Shown: positions 27,343 to 41,957, counted from the first letter of the stretch. The stretch: DNA of 64,000 nucleotides from Corynebacterium variabile (GCF_006539825.1 NZ_BJNT01000016.1:48655-112654); one strand, 5' to 3'. Numbers and translations are program-made. Notes: generated by a model not told the origin, from the letters alone.

Positions 27343-27371
27343 TTGTGTAGATGACGCATCAGGTGCATAAT
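27343..27371 (+). promoter_or_regulatory. promoter of a candidate small RNA
   Basis: TTGTGT (27343-27348) and CATAAT (27366-27371) are separated by 17 nt. Transcription would start near 27378 and run straight into the two hairpins that end at 27442. Confidence 0.5.
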
Positions 27372-27377
27372 GGGTCT

Positions 27378-27446
27378 CGGATCACTGTGAGGGGTGTATC
27401 CAACAGGAACCCCGCTGCAAATGGAGAGTGCAGCGGGGTTCCGCCT
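27378..27446 (+). ncRNA. candidate small RNA of about 65 nt
   Basis: Between a good promoter and the leaderless tsaB promoter lie two hairpins. The first is GGATCAC (27379-27385) with GTGTATCC (27394-27401), one bulge. The second is a perfect 13-bp stem GGAACCCCGCTGC (27406-27418) with GCAGCGGGGTTCC (27430-27442) and an 11-nt loop. No ORF of note is inside. Because tsaB has its own -10 directly at its ATG, this transcript looks independent. It is not a family I can name. Confidence 0.45.
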
Positions 27447-27470
27447 TATCTTCACCGGGGGCGGGGGAAG

Positions 27471-27476
27471 TAGAAT
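27471..27476 (+). promoter_or_regulatory. -10 hexamer TAGAAT, leaderless tsaB-rimI-tsaD
   Basis: TAGAAT ends 8 nt before the ATG at 27485. Confidence 0.6.
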
Positions 27477-27484
27477 CCGTGGTC

Positions 27485-29833
27485 ATGCATGTTCTCTCGG
27501 TCGACACGTCCACCTCCTATGTCATCGCCGGAGTGGTCGAGGTCTCTGAAGACGCCGTCCGCACCCTCGCCCACCGCACCGAGCTCAACCCGCGCGGGCA
27601 CATGGAGGTGCTCACCCCGAACATCGTCGACTGCCTCGCGCAGGCGGGTCTGAGCCCCGCCGACCTGGACGCCGTCGTGGTCGGTACCGGCCCCGGCCCG
27701 TTCACCGGCCTGCGGGTCGGCATGGCCACCGGTGCGGCCTTCGGTGAGGCGCTGAACATCCCGGTCCACGGCGTTGAGAGCCACGTCGCCACCGCCTGCT
27801 CCACGGGAACCCCCGACTCGTCGCCCGTCCTGGTGGTCTCCGATGCCCGACGCCGCGAGTGGTACTGGTCCGTGGTGGACGCCACCACCGCCGCCATCGT
27901 CGACGGACCGTCAGTCTCCGCCCCCGGCGTCCTCACCGACCGTCATCCGGACGCCACCGTGCTCGCCGCCCGCGAGATCGCAGCGAAGCCCGAGCTGGTG
28001 CCCGCCTCCTGGAATGTCACCGACGAGGACGCCCACCCCACGCCCGAGGGCCTGGTCACCGCCGCCCTCCGCCGCCACACCCTCGCCGGACTCCGACGCC
28101 CCGGCGAGCCGCTGGGTGCGCTCTACCTGCGCCGTCCGGATGCCGTCGTGCCGACCCGCAAACCGGTCTCCGAGGCCCTGGATTTCAGCGGTGTCGATCT
28201 TGCCGAGGCGGTCGGGGCCCCGGTCGTCGCCGCCCTGACCGTGGAGGACGCCGAGGCCTGCGCCACCATCGAGGAGTCCGTCTTCGCCGGCGATTCCCCG
28301 TGGTCGGCGGCTGCCTTCCGCTCGGAGATCGCCGCCCCACACACCCGCTACATCGGCCTGTTCCGGGAGGGCACCCTGCTGGGCTTCGCCGGCCTGGCCA
28401 TGGCCGGCCCGCTGGACGACCCCGAGTTCGAGGTCCACACCATCGCCCTGTCCCCGGACGCGCAGGGGCACGGCTGGTCGAAACTGCTCATGGACCCGCT
28501 GATCGAACTCGCCGACCGGCACGGTGGCCCGGTCTTCCTCGAGGTCCGCACCGACAGCGAGCCCGCCGTCGGTCTCTACCGCACCTACGGATTCACCGTC
28601 ACCGGCACCCGGAGGGGCTACTACCAGCCCTCCGGGGCGGACGCCTTCACCATGCACCGCCCCGCGGCCGTGCAACCCTCGGTGGTGACCGACAACGCCG
28701 TCGCCCCGGCGTCCACCCCGCGCATCATCCTGGGTATCGAGAGTTCCTGTGACGAGACCGGCGTCGGCATCGTCGAACTGGGGGAGCACGAGGGCCAGAC
28801 CCGCGTCACACAGATCAGCAACAGGGTGGCGTCCTCCATGGAGCAGCACGCCCGCTTCGGCGGCGTGGTCCCCGAGATCGCCTCGCGAGCCCACCTGGAG
28901 GCGCTCGTGCCGACCCTGCAGGCCGCCCGCGCCGACCTGGAGAAGGCCACCGGACGCACCCGCCCGGACGCCGTCTCCGCGACCGTCGGGCCGGGGCTGG
29001 CCGGTGCCCTGCTCGTCGGCGCCGCCGCAGCAAAGGCCTGTGCCGCAGCCTGGGAGGTGCCTTTCTACGGGGTCAACCACCTCGGTGGCCACGTCGCCGT
29101 GGACACCCTCCACACCGGCGACGCCTACGGCGGGAACCGGGACGCCGACATCCCCGACGACCTGCCCCATGCCGTCGCCCTGCTGGTCAGTGGCGGTCAC
29201 ACCCAGATCCTCGAGGTCCACGGTGTGGGTAAGCCGATGCGTGAGCTCGGCTCCACCCTCGACGATGCCGCCGGCGAGGCCTACGACAAGGTTGCCCGCC
29301 TGCTCGGTCTCGGCTACCCGGGTGGCCCGGTCATCGACCGGCTCGCGGCGAACGGCGACCCGACCGCCGTGCCCTTCCCGCGTGGCCTGTCGAAGAAGTC
29401 GGACCCCGCCTACGACTTCTCCTTCTCCGGGTTGAAGACCGCGGTGGCCCGTTTCGTCGAACAGGCGGACCGGCGTGGGGAGACCGTCGCCGTCGAGGAC
29501 CTCTGCGCGTCCTTCCAGGAGGCCGTGGTCGACGTGCTGACCGCCAAGGCGGTGAAGGCCTGCCGCGACACCGGGGCGTCCGTCCTGCTGCTCGGCGGGG
29601 GAGTGTCGGCGAACCGCCGGTTGCGCGCCCTGGCCGCGGCACGTTGCGCCTCCGCCGGGGTGACGCTGCACGTCCCTCCGCTGCCGTTGTGCACCGACAA
29701 CGGCGTGATGATCGCGACACTGGCCGCCCACCTTATCGGGGCGGGGACCGCGCCGAGTGGACTGCGGGTCGCGACCGACCCGTCGATGGACGTCGAAGTT
29801 CCCGTGCTGGCACTCGGAGAGGTTGAGCGTTAG
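27485..29833 (+). CDS. tsaD: TsaB-RimI-TsaD triple fusion protein
   Basis: 782 residues in one uninterrupted frame. Residues 1 to about 230 are TsaB ([16 protein letters not shown], then [17 protein letters not shown]). Residues about 248-400 are a GNAT acetyltransferase of the RimI type ([37 protein letters not shown]). Residues about 413-782 are TsaD ([15 protein letters not shown], metal-binding [34 protein letters not shown]). TsaB and TsaD with TsaE transfer threonylcarbamoyl to A37 of tRNA. RimI N-acetylates ribosomal protein S18. The three are usually separate adjacent genes; here a linker joins each to the next. tsaE lies upstream and groESL downstream, as in relatives. Confidence 0.95.
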   Translation: MHVLSVDTSTSYVIAGVVEVSEDAVRTLAHRTELNPRGHMEVLTPNIVDCLAQAGLSPADLDAVVVGTGPGPFTGLRVGMATGAAFGEALNIPVHGVESHVATACSTGTPDSSPVLVVSDARRREWYWSVVDATTAAIVDGPSVSAPGVLTDRHPDATVLAAREIAAKPELVPASWNVTDEDAHPTPEGLVTAALRRHTLAGLRRPGEPLGALYLRRPDAVVPTRKPVSEALDFSGVDLAEAVGAPVVAALTVEDAEACATIEESVFAGDSPWSAAAFRSEIAAPHTRYIGLFREGTLLGFAGLAMAGPLDDPEFEVHTIALSPDAQGHGWSKLLMDPLIELADRHGGPVFLEVRTDSEPAVGLYRTYGFTVTGTRRGYYQPSGADAFTMHRPAAVQPSVVTDNAVAPASTPRIILGIESSCDETGVGIVELGEHEGQTRVTQISNRVASSMEQHARFGGVVPEIASRAHLEALVPTLQAARADLEKATGRTRPDAVSATVGPGLAGALLVGAAAAKACAAAWEVPFYGVNHLGGHVAVDTLHTGDAYGGNRDADIPDDLPHAVALLVSGGHTQILEVHGVGKPMRELGSTLDDAAGEAYDKVARLLGLGYPGGPVIDRLAANGDPTAVPFPRGLSKKSDPAYDFSFSGLKTAVARFVEQADRRGETVAVEDLCASFQEAVVDVLTAKAVKACRDTGASVLLLGGGVSANRRLRALAAARCASAGVTLHVPPLPLCTDNGVMIATLAAHLIGAGTAPSGLRVATDPSMDVEVPVLALGEVER

Positions 29834-29857
29834 CACTCAACCAGGGTAGAGTGCCAG
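29823..29857 (+). promoter_or_regulatory. groESL promoter with CIRCE-like (HrcA) operator
   Basis: TTGAGC (29823-29828) and TAGAGT (29847-29852) are 18 nt apart. TTAGCACTC (29830-29838) and GAGTGCCAG (29849-29857) form a CIRCE-type inverted repeat with a 10-nt spacer, one more than the usual nine, and the right arm overlaps the -10. Repression by HrcA is expected for this element. The promoter starts inside the last codons of the tsaD part. Confidence 0.75.
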
Positions 29858-29960
29858 GAGGTTGCAAGACACACAGTTGTTCACCCGCGACGACGGCTGT
29901 GCAGGCTCACCAACCGGCACAAGCAAACTCATTCGGACTGAATACACGGAGGTATTCATC

Positions 29961-31884
<1,924 letters not shown>

Positions 31885-31894
31885 GCGCTGAGAC

Positions 31895-31926
31895 GCCGGG
31901 CCTGCCGGGCCTGCCGGGCCCGCCGG
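31895..31926. repeat. 9-bp tandem repeat after groEL1
   Basis: GCCGGGCCT at 31895-31903 and 31904-31912, then GCCGGGCCC at 31913-31921 and a partial unit. It lies in the 385-bp gap between groEL1 and whiB3, in which only this repeat and the terminator below are evident. Confidence 0.75.
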
Positions 31927-31933
31927 ACACACT

Positions 31934-31970
31934 GAGAGGCACGGTCCCCGTCACGGGGGCCGTGCCTCTC
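31934..31970 (+). terminator. strong terminator hairpin after groEL1
   Basis: A 17-bp stem (arms 31934-31950 and 31954-31970, one G.U pair) with loop TCA, followed by TGCTGTGC. It should end the groESL transcript. I see nothing gene-like from 31971 to 32269. Confidence 0.7.
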
Positions 31971-32269
31971 TGCTGTGCGTGGTCGTCCTGTGTCTTCCTG
32001 TGTCGTTCTGTCTCGTCTGGTGCGGTCTGGTGCGGTCTGATGTTGTACCGCGTCAGTGTCCGGACGCTCGACCGGAGGTACGGGCGCTTCAGGGTGATTC
32101 GCCGTGAATGCCATCCGGTTCGGTTCAGCGCCATCGGGCTGTGTCGATCCGGGCGGGGAAACCGTCCCAGCCGGATGGTGCTGGACGCAACCCGATGGCG
32201 CAGGGTAGGTGCGGGGTAGGGGAGAGTCGGTGGCGGCGTCCTCAATGAGGGGACGGACGTCCCCGCGTC

Positions 32270-32617
32270 CTACGCGGAGACGTGGACCTCGCGGGCGGTG
32301 CGGCTCGCCCCGCCAGTGACGCGGCCCACGACCCGACCGGCGCGCTGACGGCGGTCGGCGGCGGCGCGCTCGGACTCGCTCATCCCGCCCCAGATGCCGT
32401 AGACCTCGCCGACGGCCAGGGCGTGGTCGCGGCACTGTACCAGCACCGGGCACTCGCGGCAGATCGCCTTGGCGCGGTGCTCGCGCATGGTCCGGGCCCG
32501 GCCACGCTCGCCGTCCGGGTGGAAGAACACGGCGGAGGCCGCACCCCGGCAGGCGCCGCGGAGCTGCCACTCCCAGAAATCAGAGGTCGGTCCAGGAAGC
32601 TGGCTCGGCTGCGGCAT
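32270..32617 (-). CDS. whiB3: WhiB3-like iron-sulfur transcriptional regulator
   Basis: 115 residues. The N terminus MPQPSQLPGPTSDFWEWQL and the segment FFHPDGERGRART are those of WhiB3. Four cysteines (C23, C53, C56, C62; spacing CxxC then C) bind a [4Fe-4S] cluster, and the turn GIWGG is present before a basic C-terminal DNA-binding region. WhiB3 is a redox-sensing regulator of lipid and redox metabolism. ATG 32617 has AGGAG upstream. It lies between groEL1 and sigD on the opposite strand, the same neighbours as in mycobacteria. Confidence 0.93.
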   Translation of the reverse strand: MPQPSQLPGPTSDFWEWQLRGACRGAASAVFFHPDGERGRARTMREHRAKAICRECPVLVQCRDHALAVGEVYGIWGGMSESERAAADRRQRAGRVVGRVTGGASRTAREVHVSA

Positions 32618-32660
32618 GGTGATTCTCCTCGTGTCTGAAGTCTGTCTGGAGTCTTTCCCC

Positions 32661-32680
32661 GGATCACACTGTCGTGATCC
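32661..32680. promoter_or_regulatory. palindrome upstream of whiB3, candidate operator
   Basis: GGATCAC (32661-32667) and GTGATCC (32674-32680) are perfect 7-nt inverted repeats around a 6-nt spacer, 44-63 nt upstream of the whiB3 start. A regulator-binding site is likely, but which regulator is unknown. The rest of the 427-bp whiB3-sigD gap must hold both divergent promoters. Confidence 0.5.
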
Positions 32681-32716
32681 GATGACCACAGCTTCGCGGC
32701 CGCTCGTGAACGCCAC

Positions 32717-32740
32717 GTAACAGCCTGTTGTCGAGAAGAT
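32717..32740 (+). promoter_or_regulatory. possible SigD-type promoter upstream of sigD
   Basis: GTAACA (32717-32722) is followed after 15 nt by GAT (32738-32740), similar to the short -35/-10 pattern that I recall for corynebacterial SigD promoters. It points toward sigD, but the start would be about 300 nt upstream. Weak evidence. Confidence 0.2.
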
Positions 32741-33044
32741 GCCGAATGTTCGGACTGTGTGTCCGTAACCGGGTAATCCCTGTGTGTCCCGCATTTCGTC
32801 GGGAAACACACGTTAGGACAGGTTTTCTGCGACGGCAGCGCGAATCGTCGGATGCTACCCCTGTGAGGGGGTGGTCAGGGGCGACATGCTTTCAGAAACG
32901 ATCCTTCGGGCACGGTCCGAGTCCCGTCGTCAGGTGCTCGTACGGTGTTCGTACGGTGCCGTTCCACAATCGGACCTGTGGTAATTTTCACCGGTGGCCC
33001 TGTCATGAGAGGGGGCGTCGAGAGCGACAGATGAAGACAGGACG

Positions 33045-33640
33045 ATGAAGGCTACTGACGATACGGACGCACAGCTCTCGCGGCTGGTCCCGTCAGCGGT
33101 GAACGGGGACCGGAGGGCTCTCCAGCAGGTCATCGACATCATCCACCCTGCTGTTCTCCGTTACTGTCGCCTGCGCATCCCCGCCACGCGGTACCCGACC
33201 CCCGAAGACCTCACCCAGGAGATATGCCTCGCTGTGGCGAGGGCCCTGCCCGGATACCGGGAGGAGGGCCGCCCCTTCATGGCCTTCGTCTACCGCATCG
33301 CCGCCAACAAGATCGTGGACGCCCGCCGCTCCCAGGGGCGTGACCTGTCGGTACCCACCGACGAGATCCCGGACAATGAAGTCACGCGGGACACCCCGGA
33401 AACGCTGACACTCGACCGGAGCTCGTGTAACGAAGTCTCCGACCTGCTCGATGTGCTGGGAGAGAAGGCACGCAGGATCGTGTCCCTCAGGGTCTTCGGC
33501 GGGTATTCCGCCGAGGAGACCGCTGCCATGGTCGGCTCCACGGCAGGAGCGGTGCGAGTCGCACAGTTCCGGGCGCTGGCGAAGATGCGGGCGGTCCTTG
33601 AGGAACGTGACGGCGGGCACGAGGATGCGAGGACACAGGA

Positions 33641-33644
<4 letters not shown>
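33045..33644 (+). CDS. sigD: ECF RNA polymerase sigma factor SigD
   Basis: 199 residues. Region 2 shows YPTPEDLTQEICLAVARALPGYREEGRPFMAFVYRIAANKIVD (in pieces); region 4 shows VSLRVFGGYSAEETAAMVGSTAGAVRVAQFRALAKMR with its helix-turn-helix. SigD controls envelope and mycomembrane functions in corynebacteria. Its stop overlaps the start of the downstream gene (ATGA), which encodes the cognate anti-sigma factor. whiB3 lies divergently upstream. Confidence 0.93.
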
Positions 33645-36629
<2,985 letters not shown>

Positions 36630-36656
36630 CCAGGCGCGGATCAGAAGGATCACCAC

Positions 36657-37814
36657 ATGCAGGATCAGGTCAGCATCGGCAAGGGCCGCTCGGCCCGTCG
36701 GGTCTTCGGCCTCGACCAGGTCGACATCGTCCCGTCCCGTCGTACCCGCTCGTCCCATGACGTGGACACCACCTGGAAGATCGACGCCTACCGCTTCGAC
36801 ATCCCCGTGATGTCCCACCCGTCGGACGCCGTGGTCACCCCGGAGTTCGCGATCGAGTTCGGGAAGCTCGGCGGTCTGCCGGTCATCAACGCCGAGGGAC
36901 TGTGGGGCCGCCAGGCCGACCTCGAGGGCGCGCTGGAGAAGGTCCGCACCGCGGCCGGCGGGGATGACCCGCTGGGTGTGCCGGAGCCGGACTTCGCGGC
37001 CCAGGCGGTGCTCCAGGAACTGCATTCCGCCCCGGTGGACGCCGGTCTGCTCGCCGAGCGGATCGCCCAGGTCCGAGACTCCGGTGTCACCTTCGGAGTG
37101 CGCGTCTCCCCGCAGCATGCCCGTGAGCTGGCCCCGGCCCTGATCAAGTCGGGTCTGGACCTGCTGGTCATCCAGGGCACGCTGATCTCCGCCCAGCACG
37201 TCTACTCCGACGGCGAGCCGCTGGACCTGCGCGAGTTCGTCGGTTCCCTCGATGCCCCGGTCATCGCCGGTGGCGTGGTGGACTACTCCACCGCCATGCA
37301 CCTGATGCGCACCGGTGTCGCCGGTGTCATCGTCGGTGCCGGTACCACGACGAACACCGAGACCCTGGGCATCGACGTACCGATGGCCACCGCCATCTCG
37401 GACGCCGCGGCCGCCCGCCTGGACTACCTCGACGAGACCGGTGGACGCTACGTCCACGTCATCGCCGATTCGGAGCTGCAGTCCTCCGGCGACATCGCCA
37501 AGTCCATCGCCTGTGGTGCGGATGCGGTCTCCCTCGGTGCCCCGCTGGCTCTCGCGGAGAACTCCGGCGGACGCGGCTACTTCTGGCCGTCCGTCGCCGC
37601 CCACCCACAGCTGCCGCGTGGTGAGGTCGACGCGGTCACCGGTCTCTTCGGCTCCCCGTCCACGGACGCCCTGCCGCTGGAGAAGCTGCTCTTCGGCCCG
37701 ACCGACAACCCCTACGGCCGGGAGAACCTGGTCGGTGGCCTGAAGCGGTCCATGGCCAAGTGCGGTTACACCGACCTGAAGAGCTTCCAGAAGGTGCCGC
37801 TCGTCGTCCGTTAG
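36657..37814 (+). CDS. guaB3: GuaB3-family IMP dehydrogenase-related protein
   Basis: 385 residues, an IMPDH/GMP reductase-type TIM barrel that lacks the CBS domains (VFGLDQVDIVPSRRTRSSHDVDT, VMSHPSDAVVTPEFAIEFGKLGG). The IMPDH active-site loop is altered: GAGTTTNTETLGIDVP replaces the Cys-containing GPGSxC motif. Members of this actinobacterial family are not thought to act as the main IMP dehydrogenase, and their exact role is unsettled. It is co-transcribed with guaB. Confidence 0.9.
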   Translation: MQDQVSIGKGRSARRVFGLDQVDIVPSRRTRSSHDVDTTWKIDAYRFDIPVMSHPSDAVVTPEFAIEFGKLGGLPVINAEGLWGRQADLEGALEKVRTAAGGDDPLGVPEPDFAAQAVLQELHSAPVDAGLLAERIAQVRDSGVTFGVRVSPQHARELAPALIKSGLDLLVIQGTLISAQHVYSDGEPLDLREFVGSLDAPVIAGGVVDYSTAMHLMRTGVAGVIVGAGTTTNTETLGIDVPMATAISDAAAARLDYLDETGGRYVHVIADSELQSSGDIAKSIACGADAVSLGAPLALAENSGGRGYFWPSVAAHPQLPRGEVDAVTGLFGSPSTDALPLEKLLFGPTDNPYGRENLVGGLKRSMAKCGYTDLKSFQKVPLVVR

Positions 37815-37886
37815 TTCTTTCGGAGGTTTCGGAGGTTTCCGCCGCTCACTGCGTTCCCACCCCTTGTGGAGCCGTGGTGGGCGGCG

Positions 37887-37892
37887 TAGCTT
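37887..37892 (+). promoter_or_regulatory. -10 hexamer TAGCTT, leaderless permease gene
   Basis: TAGCTT ends 8 nt before the ATG at 37901. Confidence 0.45.
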
Positions 37893-37900
37893 TTCCGTCC

Positions 37901-39820
37901 ATGCAGAACGCACAGGCGGCATCTCAGATGCGCCTCGACGCCTTCACGGCTCAGTCACCTACCCCGCTCCGCACTGCGACGCGGGACTCCCGCCACCCCT
38001 GGTGGCAGGTTCTCTGTCTCTCCGGTGTGGACTACTTCTCCACCCTCGGCTACCAGCCGGGCATCGCCGTCGCCGCCGCCGGTGCCCTGGCCCCGGTGGC
38101 GACCGGCATCCTCGTCCTCGTCACCCTCTGCGGTGCGGTCCCCGTCTACCGGAGGATCGCCAGGGAATCGCCGGACGGACTGGGTTCCGTCGGCATGCTC
38201 GCCCGGATGGTCCCGGGGTGGAAGGGCAAACTCCTCGTCCTCGTCCTCCTCGGGTTCGCCGCCTGTGACTTCCTCATCACCATCACCCTGTCCGCCTCGG
38301 ACGCCTCCACCCACCTGCTGAGCAGCTCCTCGAGTCCGTGGCTCATCCCGGTGACGTTGTCACTGCTGGCTCTTCTGGCCGTCGTCTTCTTCCGCGGGTT
38401 CACCGAAGCGGTCCGGGTGTCCGTGGTGCTTGTCATGGTCTACCTCGGACTGACCACCGTGGTGGTGGCCCGGGGCCTGTGGCGGATCGTCACCGAGGAC
38501 GGACATGTCGCGCACTGGACGACGTCACTGACCGCGGAACACTCCTCGCCCTGGGCGATGCTCGCCGTGTCGGTCATCGTCTTCCCGAAGCTCGCTCTCG
38601 GCATGTCCGGGTTCGAGACCGGGGTCTCGGTCATGCCGCTGATCCGTCCGGCCGATTCGACCGACCCGGCCATGTCCCGGGAGTCCCGGATCCGGCGGGG
38701 CCGCCGGCTCATCCTCACCAGCGCGGTGGTGATGAGCGTGTTCCTCGTGGCGTCCTCGCTGTGCGTGACGATGCTGGTGCCCGGCGAAGCGCTGGAAGAG
38801 GGGGGAGCGGCGAACGGCCGGGCGCTGGCCTGGCTGGCACACGAGGAGCTGGGTGACCCGTTCGGCAATGTCTACGACACGGCGACCATCGCCATCCTGT
38901 GGTTCGCCGGTGCCTCGGCGATGGCCGGGCTGCTCGCACTGATCCCGAAGTACCTCCCGGCCTACGGCATGGCCCCGGAGTGGGCGCGACGCTCCCGTCC
39001 CATGGTCCTCGTCCTCACCGTCATCGCTGTCGCCCTGGTGATCCTCTTCCGGGCGGACGTGGACGCCCAGTCCGCCGCCTACGCCACCGGTGTCCTCGTC
39101 CTGCTGACCTCCGGTGCGGTCGCGGTGGCGGTCTCGGCGAAACGCGCCGGCCAACGGCGTCCCCACCTCCTGTTCGTGGCAGTCACCGCGGTCCTGGGCT
39201 ACACGCTGCTCGCCAATGTGGTGGAACGTCCGGAGGGCGTGCGGATCGCGGTGTGGTTCATCCTCGGGATCCTTCTCGTCTCGGCGGTGTCCCGGACGCG
39301 GCGGTCCCTGGAGCTGCGCGGCAACGAGATCCGCTACGACCGGGCGGCGGAGAACATCCTGCGCACCGCGGTCGCCGGAACCGGGGAACTGCGGCTGGCC
39401 CCGTTCGCGGGGAACCGGACCGCCGGTGGGGAAGGGGTGTACGGCCGCGCGGAGCGACGGCTGCGGCAGGTGAACCGGCTCGTCGACGACCGGCCCCTGG
39501 TCTTCCTCGAGATCGTCGTGCGGGACGCCAGTGACTTCAGCCGTCCGCTGGAGGTCACCGGGCACTCGGCGGACGATGTTCCGGTGCTCCGGGTCTCGGC
39601 GACGGCGGTGCCCAACGCCATTGCCGCGCTCGCCCTCGACATCCGGGACTTCACCGGGGTCGTGCCGGACATCTACTTCAGCTGGGAGTCCGCATCGCCG
39701 GTGAGGGAGATGCTGCGGTTCCTCGCCGTGGGGCGTGGGGAGAATGCTGCGGTGACCCGCGAGATCCTGCGCCGGGCGGAACCGGAGGCGGCACGGTGCC
39801 CGCGGGTGCACGTCGGGTAG
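37901..39820 (+). CDS. APC-superfamily amino acid permease with cytoplasmic C-terminal domain
   Basis: 639 residues. About twelve hydrophobic helices fill residues 45-470, beginning with [20 protein letters not shown], the unwound first helix typical of APC transporters. The last 165 residues are soluble ([22 protein letters not shown] ... [17 protein letters not shown]). The substrate is unknown; the family includes amino acid and cation transporters. ATG 37901 is supported by TAGCTT 8 nt upstream. It sits between guaB3 and guaA, and the guaA promoter lies in its stop codon region. Confidence 0.8.
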   Translation: MQNAQAASQMRLDAFTAQSPTPLRTATRDSRHPWWQVLCLSGVDYFSTLGYQPGIAVAAAGALAPVATGILVLVTLCGAVPVYRRIARESPDGLGSVGMLARMVPGWKGKLLVLVLLGFAACDFLITITLSASDASTHLLSSSSSPWLIPVTLSLLALLAVVFFRGFTEAVRVSVVLVMVYLGLTTVVVARGLWRIVTEDGHVAHWTTSLTAEHSSPWAMLAVSVIVFPKLALGMSGFETGVSVMPLIRPADSTDPAMSRESRIRRGRRLILTSAVVMSVFLVASSLCVTMLVPGEALEEGGAANGRALAWLAHEELGDPFGNVYDTATIAILWFAGASAMAGLLALIPKYLPAYGMAPEWARRSRPMVLVLTVIAVALVILFRADVDAQSAAYATGVLVLLTSGAVAVAVSAKRAGQRRPHLLFVAVTAVLGYTLLANVVERPEGVRIAVWFILGILLVSAVSRTRRSLELRGNEIRYDRAAENILRTAVAGTGELRLAPFAGNRTAGGEGVYGRAERRLRQVNRLVDDRPLVFLEIVVRDASDFSRPLEVTGHSADDVPVLRVSATAVPNAIAALALDIRDFTGVVPDIYFSWESASPVREMLRFLAVGRGENAAVTREILRRAEPEAARCPRVHVG

Positions 39821-39823
39821 GGT
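39818..39823 (+). promoter_or_regulatory. -10 hexamer TAGGGT, leaderless guaA
   Basis: TAGGGT begins in the TAG stop of the permease gene and ends 7 nt before GTG 39831, which favours that start over GTG 39825. Confidence 0.6.
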
Positions 39824-39830
39824 TGTGGCC

Positions 39831-41420
39831 GTGACGCACCCAGAGAATCCCAGTACGCCGGGTAACCCACGCCCGGTCCTCGTGGTGGACTTCGGGGCCC
39901 AGTACGCGCAGCTCATCGCCCGCCGCGTCCGTGAGGCCCGGATCTACTCCGAGGTTGTCCCGCACACCATGTCCGCCGAGGACGTCGCCGCGAAGAATCC
40001 GGCGGCCCTGATCCTGTCCGGTGGCCCCTCCTCCGTCTACGCCGACGGCGCCCCGGCCCTGCAGCCCGGTCTGCTGGAGCTCGGCATCCCGGTCTTCGGC
40101 ATCTGCTACGGCTTCCAGGCCATGACCCACGCCCTCGGCGGCACGGTCTCGCAGACCGGTGACCGTGAGTACGGCCGCACCGACATCACCGTCGACGGTG
40201 GTTCGCTGCACACCGGCTTCGAGGGGACCCACAAGGTCTGGATGAGCCACGGGGACGCGGTCTCCGAGGCTCCCGAGGGCTTCGAGGTCACCGCGCACTC
40301 CGAGGGTGCCCCGGTGGCGGCCTTCGAGTGCCCGGCGAAGCAGATGGCCGGTGTGCAGTACCACCCCGAGGTGCTGCACTCCCCGCACGGCCAGGAGGTG
40401 CTGACCCGCTTCCTCTACGAGACCGCCGGGCTGGAGCCGACCTGGACCGCCGGCAACATCGCCGAGCAGCTCATCGAGGCCGTCCGCGAGCAGGTCGGTC
40501 CGGAAGGTCGCGCAATCTGCGGCCTGTCCGGTGGTGTGGATTCCGCCGTGGCCGCCGCCCTCGTGCAGCGCGCCATCGGTGACCGTCTGACCTGCGTCTT
40601 CGTCGACCACGGTCTGCTGCGTAAGGGTGAGCGGGAGCAGGTCGAGACCGACTTCGTCGCCGCGACCGGTGCGAAGCTCGTCACCGTCGACGAGCGCGAG
40701 GCGTTCCTGTCGAAGCTGGCCGGGGTCAGTGACCCGGAGGCCAAGCGCAAGGCCATCGGCGCGGAGTTCATCCGCTCCTTCGAGCGCGCCGTCGCCGGCG
40801 TCCTCGGTGACGCCCCGGAGGGTTCCACCGTCGACTTCCTCGTCCAGGGCACCCTGTACCCGGACGTCGTGGAGTCCGGCGGCGGTTCCGGTACCGCGAA
40901 CATCAAGAGCCACCACAACGTCGGCGGTCTGCCGGACGACGTGGAGTTCACCCTCGTCGAGCCGCTGCGTCTGCTGTTCAAGGACGAGGTCCGTGCGGTC
41001 GGCCGCGAGCTCGGTCTGCCCGAGGTCATCGTCGGCCGTCAGCCCTTCCCTGGCCCGGGCCTGGGTATCCGCATCATCGGTGAGGTCACCGCCGAGCGCC
41101 TGGACATCCTCCGTGAGGCCGACGCCATCGCCCGTGAGGAGCTCACCGCCGCCGGCCTGGACAACACGATCTGGCAGTGCCCCGTCGTGCTGCTGGCCGA
41201 CGTCCGCTCCGTCGGCGTCCAGGGCGACGGCCGCACCTACGGTCACCCCGTGGTGCTGCGTCCGGTGTCCAGTGAGGACGCCATGACCGCCGACTGGACC
41301 CGCGTGCCCTACGAGACCCTCGAGGTGATCTCCACCCGCATCACCAACGAGGTGGCCGAGGTCAACCGCGTGGTGCTCGACGTGACCAGCAAGCCGCCGG
41401 GAACCATCGAGTGGGAGTGA
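39831..41420 (+). CDS. guaA: GMP synthase (glutamine-hydrolysing)
   Basis: 529 residues. The N-terminal class I glutamine amidotransferase has nucleophile Cys in GICYGFQAM and the His-x-Glu in [10 protein letters not shown]. The ATP-pyrophosphatase domain has the P-loop [15 protein letters not shown]. The C-terminal dimerisation domain ends with [12 protein letters not shown]. It aminates XMP to GMP. GTG 39831 is selected by the -10 spacing. It completes the guanine nucleotide block with guaB and guaB3, and a very strong hairpin follows. Confidence 0.97.
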   Translation: MTHPENPSTPGNPRPVLVVDFGAQYAQLIARRVREARIYSEVVPHTMSAEDVAAKNPAALILSGGPSSVYADGAPALQPGLLELGIPVFGICYGFQAMTHALGGTVSQTGDREYGRTDITVDGGSLHTGFEGTHKVWMSHGDAVSEAPEGFEVTAHSEGAPVAAFECPAKQMAGVQYHPEVLHSPHGQEVLTRFLYETAGLEPTWTAGNIAEQLIEAVREQVGPEGRAICGLSGGVDSAVAAALVQRAIGDRLTCVFVDHGLLRKGEREQVETDFVAATGAKLVTVDEREAFLSKLAGVSDPEAKRKAIGAEFIRSFERAVAGVLGDAPEGSTVDFLVQGTLYPDVVESGGGSGTANIKSHHNVGGLPDDVEFTLVEPLRLLFKDEVRAVGRELGLPEVIVGRQPFPGPGLGIRIIGEVTAERLDILREADAIAREELTAAGLDNTIWQCPVVLLADVRSVGVQGDGRTYGHPVVLRPVSSEDAMTADWTRVPYETLEVISTRITNEVAEVNRVVLDVTSKPPGTIEWE

Positions 41421-41441
41421 CGCGTCCCCGCTGACGCGTGA

Positions 41442-41494
41442 CTGCGCCCCGACCGGTTGGTCTGAGACGTTCAGACCAACCGGTCGGGGCGCAG
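41442..41494. terminator. 24-bp perfect hairpin, bidirectional terminator
   Basis: Arms 41442-41465 and 41471-41494 are fully complementary with loop GACGT. TTGTCT follows on the plus strand. It lies between the converging ends of guaA and the next membrane-protein gene and should stop both transcripts. Confidence 0.8.
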
Positions 41495-41512
41495 TTGTCT
41501 GTGGGGTGGGGG

Positions 41513-41950
41513 TCAGCTGCGGACGGGCAGCTTTTCGGCGTTCTTCGTGCCGTCGATGAAGGGGATGATCAGCCAGCTGTAGGCTGCACCGACGACGGCG
41601 ATGCCGAGGCCGGCGAACCAGTTGTCCAGCTCGAATCCGGGGACGAGCATGAGGGCGAGCCACAGTGGCAGCAGCGGGATGAGCTGGCTGAATTTCGTGG
41701 CGTAGCGGTGCCCGCGGGATTCAACCGCCGTGCGCACGTCCCGACGGTAGGGGTGGCTGAAGATCCACAGCAGGCCGGCGCCGAGGAAGCCGATGAGTAG
41801 GGCGGCCTGGACGGTGCGGTCCAGGGGCGTGGCGAGTGCGCCGACGCCGAGGCCGAAGAGTGCGGCTACTCCGATCCTCAGCTCGGGCGGGGTGTCCGGG
41901 ACCGGTGCGGGGGTCGGGGTGACCTTTCTCTTCCGTGCCTTGTTTGCCAT
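41513..41950 (-). CDS. small integral membrane protein of unknown function
   Basis: 145 residues. A basic N terminus (MANKARKRKVTP) and a Pro-rich stretch precede four hydrophobic segments (GVAALFGLGVGALAT, AALLIGFLGAGLLWIF, LIPLLPLWLALMLVPG, GLGIAVVGAAYSWLIIPF). No catalytic motif is seen. ATG 41950 has TAGACT 7 nt upstream on the minus strand (41958-41963). It diverges from the SOS-type imuA' gene and converges on guaA. Confidence 0.75.
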   Translation of the reverse strand: MANKARKRKVTPTPAPVPDTPPELRIGVAALFGLGVGALATPLDRTVQAALLIGFLGAGLLWIFSHPYRRDVRTAVESRGHRYATKFSQLIPLLPLWLALMLVPGFELDNWFAGLGIAVVGAAYSWLIIPFIDGTKNAEKLPVRS

Positions 41951-41957
41951 GCCAGGC

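Noticed and set aside
27911..29836. 641-codon minus-strand frame opposite tsaB-rimI-tsaD
   Set aside because: Antisense shadow; composition is typical of GC-driven open frames and no domain is recognisable.
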